A DNA stretch of 64,000 bases from Arsenophonus fragariae (GCA_047291315.1 JBDPYZ010000003.1:1-64000), one strand, 5' to 3'. Shown: positions 1 to 8,242, numbered from the stretch's first letter. Notes: generated from the sequence alone by a model not told the origin. Made by a program: numbers and translations.

Positions 1-748
1 AAAGCTTTCGTAAAGTTGTAACATCTCTTAACGCACCCGTTGAAATTGGTTGATTCAAATTATTTACATTTGTTGTTGTAAGCTTTTCGAAAAATGTTTT
101 TCTGGCTTTAACTAACTCATTTCTTGTCGTTGCATGTGATATAGCAGCCTCTTTGACTATTTTCTGTTCTTTTATTGATTGAGTATGAATATTATGATTA
201 TCGTCTTGAACAGGTAATTCAACATCACTAGAATGCTTGTATGAAGTTATTATTTTTTTCGATAATTCTTCTTTTCTTGTTATAATTTGAAGGTTTAGAG
301 TTTGTTTAGTGCCAAAAAATAAGGATGAAGAAAGCGATTCGGTTAATACCGTATGTTTGTTAAAACTACCTCTAGAACCCTTTTCAGCCAAATGGTAAGC
401 ATCCGCATATAAACCAAGAATCATTTCAAATTCTTTCCTTTCTTCAGGTATCATTGATTGAACCTTTTTATTAAATATAGATAAAAATTCTTCTTGTCCG
501 CTTTCCATTTCTACTAACATCGCATCATCAATAGGGGTTAATCTTTTACATTCTTCTGAAAGGATTTTTCTTATCGAATGTACTGAGTGATCTTCAAAGT
601 TGATTTTTCCTTCATTAAAAGCTTTTTTGACATCATGGAATTCGGTTTCATTAGGCGGAACCCTAAATAAACCTTCACTTTTGGGATTTCTATTATCTTT
701 ACTATCTATTTGATAAGTAGTTTTTAGATAATCACAGAGATTATTCAT
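1..748 (-). CDS. RhoGAP-domain protein, probable host-directed effector (partial, runs off left edge)
   Basis: Read on the minus strand from ATG at 748, the frame stays open for 249 codons to the window edge, so the C-terminus is missing. The N-terminal ~145 residues match the eukaryotic RhoGAP pattern: EGLFRV at residues 25-30 places Arg29 as the arginine finger; H54-x-V56 followed by K61 matches the conserved H-x-V-A-x-x-x-K helix; N130-K131 followed by LTESLSSSLF matches the family's NKM...NLA...P.L segment. The Arg that usually follows four residues after the Lys is Glu65 here. Residues ~150-249 are polar, Lys/Gln-rich and unassigned. RhoGAPs speed GTP hydrolysis by Rho/Rac/Cdc42 GTPases, which bacteria lack, so a secreted role is inferred. 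The start overlaps the stop of the upstream pentapeptide gene, so the two may be coupled or once fused. No secretion signal is proven. Confidence 0.66.
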   Translation of the reverse strand, partial: MNNLCDYLKTTYQIDSKDNRNPKSEGLFRVPPNETEFHDVKKAFNEGKINFEDHSVHSIRKILSEECKRLTPIDDAMLVEMESGQEEFLSIFNKKVQSMIPEERKEFEMILGLYADAYHLAEKGSRGSFNKHTVLTESLSSSLFFGTKQTLNLQIITRKEELSKKIITSYKHSSDVELPVQDDNHNIHTQSIKEQKIVKEAAISHATTRNELVKARKTFFEKLTTTNVNNLNQPISTGALRDVTTLRKL

Positions 749-1370
749 ATACGTATTTCGTTTTGCTTGTTTTTCTTAACATACGAAATCGAGGTTGGTG
801 AATTGTAATTTTGTCCCCCTTTAGATTTGAAAAACTTAGATCCGAGTTAAATAAGTTTAAGTCATGCAATTCCGCATTTCTTAGATCAATGCCTGACAAA
901 TCTCTGTTAGAAAGGTCAGCGTTTGCTAAACTAATATTTCCGTCATTTGTTAACCTAGCTTGATTTTCAGATAAACCTTCACGTTTCATTAATAACTGAA
1001 TCGTACAGAAATTATTAAAGCATTTTTCACTAATTATGTGATCACCTACTTTACCTTGAACGTTGATAGACACGCCATGATTCTTGTCTGAAAAAGTAAC
1101 GTCTTTACCTAAAAAATTAAATTTCAGCTCTTTTGGAATTTCGTATCGATCTAAACCATTAGATTGTTCGAGAGTATCAACGATTTTTGAACAGAACTCG
1201 CTATATTGTTTAGTAAGTTCTTTTCTTACTCTTCAAAATGTAATAAAATCAATAAGATATTCCAGTATTGTAGTAGGCGATGTCGCTTTTTTAACATCCA
1301 TATCATTGATACCTAGATTACTTTCCATAAATTTGGTGTAATGATCTATATTGGTGTTGATATAAAACAT
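741..1370 (-). pseudogene. Pentapeptide-repeat protein, broken by an in-frame TGA
   Basis: One frame runs from ATG at 1370 (preceded by GAGGGAATAAAA, a good ribosome site) to TAA at 741-743, 209 codons, interrupted by one TGA at 1233-1235 (codon 46). After the stop the same frame continues, and codons ~147-187 hold about eight consecutive A(D/N)LxX-type pentapeptides (LANAD, LSNRD, LSGID, LRNAE, LHDLN, LFNSD, LSFSN). Such repeats fold as a right-handed quadrilateral beta-helix and occur in type III effectors such as SopA and PipB, among many other proteins. The last codons overlap the ATG of the RhoGAP gene at 748. A GTG at 1073 could start a shortened product carrying the repeats. Function unknown; an effector role is inferred from the neighbour. 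Confidence 0.6.
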
Positions 1371-1735
1371 TTTTATTCCCTCGGTTTTTTTATTAAAAAA
1401 TACCTAATTTATTTTTTATCCGACACGAGTTCAGCATCCAAAATATACAAGCGATTTTGCGTTTATCAGATGATAGTAATCAACAGGAGTTACAATAACT
1501 TATTGTAATAAATATATTTATGTAGAAAATAGATTAATTAATAGTTTTTTTTGTTATTTTAAGTTTTTTTGTGCAGAAATTATCTGAAAAATAAAAATTT
1601 TTCTATCTAATCAACTCATCTTTATTTATGATTTTTCTTTCATTTTTTATCAGGTAATTACCTGAATTTGAGGCTCGGAGTTGAAATTACAGATCGGGTT
1701 ATACTTTTGATCTTTCAAGAGCGGTTCTGAAAAAC
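1371..1735. other. AT-rich intergenic region upstream of the effector pair
   Basis: No open frame of useful length and no recognised gene on either strand. Very AT-rich around 1500-1660 and probably holds the promoter of the minus-strand pentapeptide/RhoGAP genes, but no single promoter stands out. Confidence 0.5.
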
Positions 1736-1846
1736 ATGAAAAATTGCAGTGGTAGTCCCGCCGAGCCTGTCCGCTCGAGGGGGCGTTTTTTATGCACCTG
1801 TAAGCACGGCCTAGAAACGCGTAGAAAATGTGCGTCTAGTCTCTGA
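1731..1846 (+). repeat. Direct repeat copy 1 with a 36-codon micro-ORF
   Basis: The stretch from AAACATGAAAAAT onward is a diverged copy of the one at 2502-2590: both read CAGTGGTAG, then a GC-rich CGCCTG/GAGCCTG block, then TTTTATGCA(C/T)CTGTAAGCA. This copy holds an ORF from ATG at 1736 to TGA at 1844-1846 (36 residues, starting MKNCSGSPAEP). Similar GC-rich modules starting MKN-x-SG occur around enterobacterial P4/P2-type elements. Whether the unit acts as an RNA, a peptide or both is not known from sequence. Confidence 0.45.
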
Positions 1847-1894
1847 GTAAGGTTTTTAGCTGTCCTTGGAAGGTCCTGTTGATTGCTATATTTT

Positions 1895-2200
1895 TCAACG
1901 CTGATTATTTAAATCTTTGAGCATGGCTTCTCTCAAAATTGCGTTTAAGCGCGTCTGATAGCCTTTCCCTGATCCTTTGAGCCACGATAAAACATCGGCA
2001 TCAATGCGGACAGAAGCATGCTGCTTAATAGGACGATAAAATTTACCCCGCTGGGCATTTTGCCATGTAGCTTCATCCATTGGTGGGATGTCACTAAAAT
2101 TTATTTTACTCTCTGGCATATCAGCGAGCGATTTCAATTCTGCCTTTCGTTTATCGGTTAATTTTGGTAAGGCCTTTTGTTTAAAGGTAATTTTTTTCAT
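1895..2200 (-). CDS. brnA: BrnA-family antitoxin
   Basis: A 101-residue protein with ATG at 2200. The C-terminal half reads VRIDADVLSWLKGSGKGYQT then RLNAILREAM, the ribbon-helix-helix signature of BrnA antitoxins (DUF4415 family). BrnA proteins form a complex with BrnT ribonuclease toxins, neutralise them and repress the operon. The order in the minus direction is toxin then antitoxin, but the toxin frame just upstream is destroyed, so this is an orphan antitoxin. The reading frame is intact with no internal stop. It sits next to the replication remnant of a phage-like element, a common place for such addiction modules. Confidence 0.8.
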   Translation of the reverse strand: MKKITFKQKALPKLTDKRKAELKSLADMPESKINFSDIPPMDEATWQNAQRGKFYRPIKQHASVRIDADVLSWLKGSGKGYQTRLNAILREAMLKDLNNQR

Positions 2201-2399
2201 AGTATTTTCTCTCTGTGGGACAAAAACAATAAGACGACCACCGACTTGTCCTATGGTTTACCAACGTAATTCCTCATTTTTGAAACGATCCTGATGAGAT
2301 AAATACATAGGGCCATTGAAACCTGTGCAGCTTCCTCAAATCAGATGCCAAGCTTCTTAAAATTTAATTCTGCTTTTTTAAGATCTCACTTAAACTGTA
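2201..2399 (-). pseudogene. brnT: BrnT-family toxin remnant
   Basis: Minus-strand translation gives a BrnT-like protein in pieces: DLKKAELNFKKLGI, stop, FEEAAQV, a frameshift, PMYLSHQDRFKNEELRW, stop, then TIGQVGGRLIVFVPQREN. BrnT toxins normally read W-D-x-x-K...KHGISFEEA...RW.TIG...G, so two stops replace Trp codons (TGA before DLKK, TAA after LRW), one replaces Ser, and one frameshift lies between FEEAAQV and PMYL. The broken frame then runs directly into the brnA start. No functional ribonuclease toxin can be made. Family assignment rests on motif order. Confidence 0.72.
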
Positions 2400-2501
2400 G
2401 TAGACATTAAGCACTTGTGACCATATTAACGTATACACATAATTATATATATAATATAAGCTTGTGCCAAGTGCAAAGAATGATAGCTGACGTAGTACAA
2501 A

Positions 2502-2590
2502 AAAACATGAAAAATCACAGTGGTAGCTCTGCTGCGCCTGCCCGTTCAATATATCGTTTTATGCATCTGTAAGCATAGCCTTAAACCATA
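2502..2590 (+). repeat. Direct repeat copy 2
   Basis: Second copy of the unit at 1731-1846, about 770 bp downstream in the same orientation. It opens with ATG at 2507 (MKNHSGSSAAPARS...) but its frame closes after 21 codons at the CTGTAAGCA block. The two copies flank the brnTA remnant, so they could reflect a duplication or insertion of that module between repeats. Confidence 0.45.
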
Positions 2591-2749
2591 CCCCGTATGG
2601 GCTTACCCGCATTTTTAAGTGAATAAAAATTTGTGCAAATCCAGGCACTTATTTTTTTATAAAAAATAAAGACCTTAAGAGCAAAAGAAAAGCCCTGTTA
2701 GAATTTAACATATTAACAAGTAATTAACTTAACTTCCCCAAAAAAAGGT

Positions 2750-2969
2750 GGGTATGCATCGGAAAACGGTTACAACAGTTACAATGAGCAAAAAAAACAC
2801 TTAAATCTTTAATTAAAATACTATTTTTGCAACCTTTAGGCGGTTACAGCGGGTTATAAAACAGAATAAAAAATTACATTATTATAAATCAATAAGTTAT
2901 GTTTTCAGTTTTAAACGTTTTGTAACCGTTAAATGTAACCTTGTTGTAACCGTTTTCCGAAACATACCC
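2750..2969. other. Putative iteron-type replication origin with 28-bp inverted repeat
   Basis: The segments 2750-2777 and 2942-2969 are inverted repeats that match at 26 of 28 positions. Within and between them the heptamer GGTTACA occurs at 2768 and 2842, and its complement TGTAACC at 2921, 2934 and 2945, with near-matches AGTTACA (2777) and GGTTATA (2852). This clustering lies just past the 3' end of a broken alpha-type primase-helicase gene. P4-like satellites replicate from origins built of short iterons bound by alpha; the sequence here is not the P4 iteron, so an origin is inferred from layout. A regulatory or recombination site is an alternative. Confidence 0.45.
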
Positions 2970-3199
2970 CAAAATTTTGAAAATATATAATAATACACAT
3001 TTATGTTAAATAAATATTGATGATATGTAATTAAGGAAGAAGTTTTTTAAGTTTATTATCTAAAGATTTTACTTTATCTGCTGAAAAAACTTTAAAGAAA
3101 ATAATTTATGTATAAAACTTCACTCTGGGTTAATCCTGATAAAAATAAAGACAATATTGTTCACTTCTTAAGAATTTGTTTCAAACACCCAATATTTAA

Positions 3200-5779
3200 C
3201 TACGTCAGGTTTTTTAGCGTACTCAAGGTCGATAATGCCTGATTATACTGGCTATTAACGTGACTTCTCACGGTTTTAATTCCCATAAAGCGGCGCGTTT
3301 TATACATTTTAAGCAGGGATTTGATTTCTGACAGATTGGACATATTCTGGCGATATTCACTGGCCATTTGTGCCAGATGATTGAAGTTAACTGCATAAAT
3401 ATTTTCTTCGTTACGGTGATTGACGCCATGTGGGGCATTTTGATTGAGATAATCAAACATATCCCAAAACTCAGTGACCAGGGTATTACCGGTTTCTAAT
3501 GCCTGGACGCGTTCTTTTGCCAGTTCGACGATAAAGTTTTCTGTTTCTGCTATCCAGTTTTCTTTAATGGGAAGAAAACCCGATAACGTGCGTGACAGGA
3601 CAATGAATTGAGCGTGATTTTTAGCGATGCGTTCATGTCCAATCGCTTTATCATCAAAGAGTTGTCGTTGAACTTTATCAAGAAACTTCTCCTAAGCCGT
3701 CACAATCGTATTTTCATTTAACAGAGCTTTGCTTTGGGAAGAAAACCCGACGATTGTTCAATAGGATAGCGTTCAAGTCGAATCGCGGCCTGTCGGTTTT
3801 TTTCGCTTTTCCCTGACCTGTCGCGGTATGCAGATGAATAATCTGATCTAATACCGCTCTGGAGGCTTCGATACTGCTATTCTTGGCATGATGATACTGC
3901 CTTTAAAAGCGGTTAATAGGTTTCGTTTTGGTTGGTTTTATGCCTGTTGAGCGTGTTGCACGGCCATTGTAAAGTGATTTCATTTCTTCCCAATCGAAAG
4001 TACGTTTTACATTATCCTACATTCTGTCACTTTCTATCAGACAAACAGGAAGATTCCTCACCTGGGCGAAATTGCGGGCACGGCCTACCAACGTCGATTT
4101 TGACGAATCAAAGCCTTAGTAATCGGCGCGTCCAGTTAATCTCCAAAAGAATTCTATCAGGGTACTTTTTCCTGAACCGGGTTCGCCCATAATCTCAAGA
4201 AAAGGGTAACTTTTGCATAATTTCCGTATCTGTTCAGCAAACAGTGACCCCAACGAGAACGCAAGCACAGTATAACCTTTGACACCAAAAGCAACCCACA
4301 AATCATCCAGCCAGTGAACATCAAAGTCATTCAGTTCATGATTAATTTCCAGCCGTGGACTGGTACTTAATGTTTTGATATCAAGCTGTTCCAGTGAAAA
4401 ATAATCCTCTTCATTAAGGAGATATAATTTACCGTTTTGCACGGCAATATCATTAAAGACATACACGCACAGCGCTTTGTTGTAACCGATAAAATTTTGT
4501 GTTTTTACTTCCTTGATATGCCGTAATTCATTTTTGCAAAAGCGGTCAAGCTGATGGATCTCACCGGTGTAAACCGCCCCTTTGGCTACATGCAAAAGGC
4601 GTTTTTTGAATTCAGACGCACTGGTCAATTGGCTGTTGGTAAAGGTGGCTTTGACGTTAGGACTTTGTTACGGGAAATCCAGTTTTAAATAATACCAGGA
4701 TTCGTCGGTTTCTTCGGATTTCTAGAAATAAAGCGGGGTCGGGTAACAGTTGGTAATTTCGTTGACAGCGCCGGATTCTTTCAGCGCTTTTGTGGTGGCT
4801 TCCTCTTTAGTGAGCTTTTTTGAGTCTAAGATTCGCTCAACCGCTTTTAAGTGCCTTTCAATATCCAGTTTAAACCAATAAAAACGGCTATCGAATTGAA
4901 AATAAAAGTTATTGCGGTGGGTATAACTAAATATCCGGATCGCTTTATCGGTCGCACTTTTCGCCAGTAATAAATCACTATAATAACGATAACGCATCAA
5001 ATCATAAAGCCTTAGCCGGCCTTTTAGATGTAAATCATTCCAGTCTTCATTTTTTATTTGCGAAGGCAATGCAGCACAGGACTTCCAGCCTTCTTGCTGA
5101 TTGCGGGCAATGTGTTTTCTTATCGCTTTTTACCCGCACTGCCATTATCCAGCGCCCAGACTAACAGGGGCTTTTTATCCTCACCCAATGCCGTTTAAGT
5201 GGGTTGCTAAGGCCTAGGGACACGGCGTACAGGCCATTTTGAGCAAGGCTAATCGCATCAAAAATCCCTTCCAAATTTCAGTTGCCTTTGGAAAATTCTG
5301 TTGCATCAGACTCCACCAATACCCCTTATAACTGCCAAAAAATTCGCTTTTCGGTCAAAGCGTTGTGGGTTATCAATAATGAGTTCCCAGTTTGCGCCAT
5401 TGGGTAACGTAAATTTTACGGTTGCAGAATCCAGCCCTTTAGCGTGATAACTGGATTTAATATACAACCCCTTTAACGGCGCAATATCTAACCCTCTAGC
5501 TGTTGCAAAGAGGCATCAGCCGCGGCATTTTTGGCTTGTTGTATTTTAGGATAGTACGCTGACCAGTCATTGAAAATATCAGGGTAAATTTCTTTAACAA
5601 TCAATTCGGTACCATATTTATTTTCACGCCCACACTTGAGTAAAAAGGGCTTTTCAATGGCGGTAAATAACTCTTTTTTTATTGCACTGAGGACAAACAC
5701 CCTGACGCAGATAGCCGTTTTGTTCTTTAAAATGAAAATCCTGAATTAATCGGCTAATGATAAAATCTGACTGGTGCAT
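3200..5779 (-). pseudogene. P4 alpha-like DNA primase-helicase, heavily degraded
   Basis: ATG at 5779 (after CAGGGGAAATAAC) begins MHQSDFIISRL and a zinc-finger CPQC that runs into a run of A residues with a +1 shift; the frame resumes as KKELFTAIEKPFLLKCG. Further shifts follow near 5490 (primase/TOPRIM region), 5080-5300 and 4630-4720. The helicase part (4116-4628) keeps Walker A GEPGSGKST near 4170, typical of D5/SF3 phage helicases. Pieces continue with stops and shifts to the C-terminal FWDMFDYLNQ...STLKNLT fragment ending at 3200. Family members carry zinc finger, primase and superfamily-3 helicase domains and start replication of satellite or P2-like phages. At least six lesions make it non-functional. 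Confidence 0.78.
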
Positions 5780-5829
5780 GTTATTTCCCCTGAGAGGTAT
5801 TTATAAACGTGTTTGCAACTTCATTTGCA

Positions 5830-5913
5830 TTACAATGTGTGATAGTCTGGCCTTGATTTGAACAGGCCGCCATCGACGGCATATAGATTGCTTTCGTTGT
5901 AACGGACCTTCAT
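5830..5913 (-). CDS. Hypothetical 27-residue ORF in the phage early region
   Basis: A short minus-strand ORF starting ATG at 5913 (MKVRYNESNLYAVDGG...) and ending TAA at 5830-5832, between the zinc-finger pseudogene and the primase. It is placed as an operon gene would be but has no recognised family. It could be the remnant of a longer gene or a chance frame. Confidence 0.25.
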   Translation of the reverse strand: MKVRYNESNLYAVDGGLFKSRPDYHTL

Positions 5914-5936
5914 TTTCTGCTCTTTTTGAAATGTAT

Positions 5937-6128
5937 TTATGCTGATTCCCAAAGAGACTGGCAGTCGACGCAACACATGCAACCTGGGGAGGCGATACGG
6001 CGCGCTTATGGGATCGGTTTTTCACAATAAAAACTGGAGATGCCTTTGTTACGCTGAGCCACCTGTTTTATTTGGTAAATTAATTGTTGCTTGGCGAGAT
6101 CATTCGCTTTATCAATTTGGTCAGACAT
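5937..6128 (-). pseudogene. DksA/TraR-family phage zinc-finger protein with in-frame stop
   Basis: ATG at 6128 begins MSDQIDKANDLAKQQLIYQI; after residue 40 a TAA interrupts what would be C-E/D-x-P-I-P-E-A-R-R. The frame then continues ARRIASPGCMCCVDCQSLW to TGA-free end TAA at 5937-5939, 63 codons in total. The Cys35 ... Cys-x-x-Cys arrangement with PIP-x-ARR and CxDCQ is the signature of the small DksA/TraR zinc-finger proteins found in P2-like phage early operons, which bind the RNA polymerase secondary channel. The single stop removes the second half of the zinc finger. Confidence 0.7.
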
Positions 6129-6144
6129 GGTTCAAATTCTCTGC

Positions 6145-6315
6145 CTAGTGTTCAAAATGGTCACTCGCTTCCTGATAAGCTATTTTTTGATGAAGGATTT
6201 GGTAAGCCATCGACGTTAAATGGGCGGAAAATCGTATCAAGAGGTGTTTTCTTTCATCTTCCCGATTTTGTTTTAGCGTTTCTGTGAGGTTTAATATTAC
6301 GGATTGTGCAGTCAT
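6145..6315 (-). CDS. DUF2732-like phage early protein
   Basis: A small intact minus-strand frame. The likely start is ATG at 6315 (MTAQSVILNLTETLKQNRED); an in-frame GTG at 6330 would add five residues. The pattern of a Leu-rich helix, then REDERKHLL, then a second helix MAYQILHQKIAYQEASDHFE resembles DUF2732 proteins encoded in the P2-like early region, but the match is judged by eye. It lies 16 bases before the zinc-finger gene and just after the DUF5347-like gene in one minus-strand operon. Molecular function unknown. Confidence 0.5.
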   Translation of the reverse strand: MTAQSVILNLTETLKQNREDERKHLLIRFSAHLTSMAYQILHQKIAYQEASDHFEH

Positions 6316-6336
6316 ATTCTTTAATTTCACCTTTCC

Positions 6337-6800
6337 TTATTTTGGGTAAAACAATCCACCAGTGTGGTTAACACCTTTAATTTTTATTCCTAATTTAAAG
6401 TGGTAGTGCGATATTTTAGGCGTTAATGCAACCAGCACCTGTAATTGAAATAGCGATTTAATAATTGCCTGCTTTTCTTCCTTATTAAATTCATCAAACT
6501 TTAAATAATGTTTTTTATTATCAATCCTGGCTAAATAAAAAATTAAATTAACGAAGAGTTTATCCTTTTCCCTTAAATATTCAATAAAGCCTGACAGACA
6601 CTGATTATCCGGATTTTCTTTATTATCATTAAAATGAACGGTTCGACATTTCGCGGCTTTAATTAACCTATTGACGCGCACATTAATGGCTAATCCTTCT
6701 TTCGATAAATACCCGTTTCTTGTCTATTCACATCGGGGGCATTATTTTGTAATGTTTTAACCGAGTGAATTAACGTATTCGTTAATTGGATTTTATTCAT
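6337..6800 (-). pseudogene. DUF5347-like phage protein, frameshifted
   Basis: ATG at 6800 opens MNKIQLTNTLIHSVKTLQNN; a frameshift around 6700-6712 (after ...ETGIY) moves the product into the frame KEGLAINVRVNRLIKAAKCR that continues to TAA at 6337. The core NLIFYLARIDNKKHY followed by FNKEEKQAIIKSLFQL resembles DUF5347 proteins of Proteus/Providencia prophages. A GTG or ATG in the second frame could still yield a 114-residue C-terminal product. Function unknown; the operon context suggests replication or early control. Confidence 0.5.
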
Positions 6801-7194
6801 TATCATTTTTATTTAATAATCATCGTGAGAAAATAAAAAATAAATAACCCGCCAAATAACAATATTAATTTATCTATTAATGTCAGTTTCTTATTCTTCT
6901 TATTAATATGATAGTTTTTAACGGATTAGCCGGTTAATCAATAATGGTAGTGCTGCTTCAATTTATGCATAAATATCCTCATTAAGTTATCGGTTTTGTT
7001 GCCCCGACCTAAAACAAGGTGTTGTGGTATAGTGTTTATGCCCACTTTTTCTTTGCAAGGAGAGTTGGGCATAAAATCCAAAGCGTGAAGTCCATGTCCC
7101 AAGAAAGAGAAGACGACCCGATTACATAAACCTGCCCCGTCACAGCAATAAAAACAAAAGACCGGGGATAACCATAAAAATAAGGAGTTCCAAA
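6801..7194. other. Intergenic region between divergent phage genes
   Basis: No convincing gene. The plus-strand part just before the 7195 gene has an inverted repeat ATGCCCA...TGGGCAT (about 7037-7071), a GC-rich CCCCGTC...GACCGGGG pair (about 7135-7167) and AAGGAGTTCCAAA as the ribosome site of the next gene. An 89-residue minus-strand frame here has an odd, Cys/Phe-rich composition and looks like a shadow. Confidence 0.4.
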
Positions 7195-7646
7195 ATGGAA
7201 CAGTCATCCGAACAGATTAAATTTGAAGTCAACTACTCGATTTACCTTGCCGAAATGATAGAAACTTTTAATCGGCGAATTAATCAGTTTTGTACCTTTT
7301 GGCAAATGCTTTTCGGGGCAGCGATTTTTGGTGGTGTTCAACACGGATGGTTGTTGGGTTTTCTGATTGCTTTGATTTCCGCCGTTCAGTTTGTTGTTAC
7401 ATTTGGTGAAAAAGCCGGTAGTGCAAAATCTCAGGTCAGAAGATACCGAAGGCTGGCTGATTGAATTGTCGCAACTAGATGAAAACCAGATTAAAGCGCG
7501 GAAGCGAGAGATTGAAGAGACCGACCAGCAAACCCGCCAGAAAAAGGGCAAGTATTGCGTTGTAGGGTGTTGATAGAGAAGCGGAAAATTCGCTTACCCG
7601 CTGGTAAAAAGTTGTTGCTTTCATCGGCGGTGGTATTCCAAAATAG
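7195..7646 (+). pseudogene. Two-transmembrane phage cargo protein, frameshifted
   Basis: ATG at 7195 follows AAGGAGTTCCAAA. Residues 1-89 read MEQSSEQIKFEVNYSIYLAE, then two hydrophobic helices (about 35-50 and 52-68) and GEKAGSAKSQVRRYRRLAD. A frameshift near 7460 moves to ELSQLDENQIKARKREIEET; another near 7535 leads to RASIAL, stop, GVDREAENSLTRW, stop, KVVAFIGGGIPK ending TAG at 7644-7646. It runs opposite to the early operon around it, like a lysogenic-conversion gene. The membrane-hairpin plus charged-tail layout recalls SLATT-type 2TM proteins, but that is only a resemblance. Confidence 0.5.
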
Positions 7647-7728
7647 TGGCATCTTCTTAACCTCTTAAATGCGTTTATGCAATACACGGTGACGACACTT
7701 TCAATTTCACCGTTACATGAGTGGCAAA

Positions 7729-7944
7729 TCATGATTTGCTTTTCAATACTTGATGCCCCGCACTACCCAAAGCCATTGCCAGTTCATCAGCTAAAATCAA
7801 AAGATCGGCATACGGTAAAAATGCCTGCCAGTGTTTTCTGGCCTGTATACTATCTATGCAAAGTGAAAGTTGCATTTTCACGATCCTCTCGCATTTGTTA
7901 TACAATTCTTGTTTTTTATCGATATTAGAAAGGTTTTTACACAT
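7729..7944 (-). CDS. Small phage protein, paralogue B of a tandem pair
   Basis: The start is set at ATG 7944 because AGGAGTTGAC lies directly before it and because the paralogue at 8242 aligns from the same residue. Product is 71 residues, MCKNLSNIDKKQELYNKCER..., ending TGA at 7729. Predicted mostly alpha-helical and soluble. It shares roughly 60% of positions with its neighbour, including QELYN, IVK-x-QLSL, DSI-x-ARK-x-WQ, ADL and LAD-x-LA-x-AL. Its stop overlaps ATG 7732 of a further frame beginning MICHSCNG. No known family recognised. Confidence 0.5.
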   Translation of the reverse strand: MCKNLSNIDKKQELYNKCERIVKMQLSLCIDSIQARKHWQAFLPYADLLILADELAMALGSAGHQVLKSKS

Positions 7945-8011
7945 GTCAACTCCTAATAATATTGTACGTTTCAATGAAATAACGTATTAGTTAGCCCACT
8001 TAAAAGATCAT

Positions 8012-8242
8012 TTAAATCATCGGGATATCATTTCCTCTCAATACTTCATGACCTGCACAATACAAAGCATTTGCCAGTACATCGGCTAAAACGGAAAGAT
8101 CGGCAGATGGTAATATTCCCTGCCAATATTTTCTCGCCCGTATACTGTCCATGCTAAGTGAAAGCTGCTTTTTAACGATTAATTCGTATTGGTTATACAA
8201 TTCTTGATATTTTTTATTGTAATCAGACAGCTTTTTGCACAT
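8012..8242 (-). CDS. Small phage protein, paralogue A of a tandem pair
   Basis: Start at ATG 8242 (AGGAGTTAAC directly upstream), 76 residues, MCKKLSDYNKKYQELYNQYE..., stop at 8012. It is 67 bases before the paralogue at 7944, and even the ribosome-binding sequences match, so the pair arose by tandem duplication. Both copies remain open while most neighbours are broken, although their small size makes survival by chance possible. No family recognised; the position after cox suggests a P2-like early gene. Confidence 0.55.
   Translation of the reverse strand: MCKKLSDYNKKYQELYNQYELIVKKQLSLSMDSIRARKYWQGILPSADLSVLADVLANALYCAGHEVLRGNDIPMI

Noticed and set aside
6938..7207. 89-residue minus-strand frame MTVPFWNSLFLWLSP...
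   Set aside because: Odd composition and it covers the leader of the plus-strand gene at 7195; probably a shadow.
7475..7732. Minus-strand frame MICHSCNGEIESVVTV..., possible Ogr/Delta-like zinc finger overlapping the stop of the 7729 gene
   Set aside because: One CxxC only; the rest overlaps the plus-strand membrane gene and has no family pattern. Noted only as a weak possibility.
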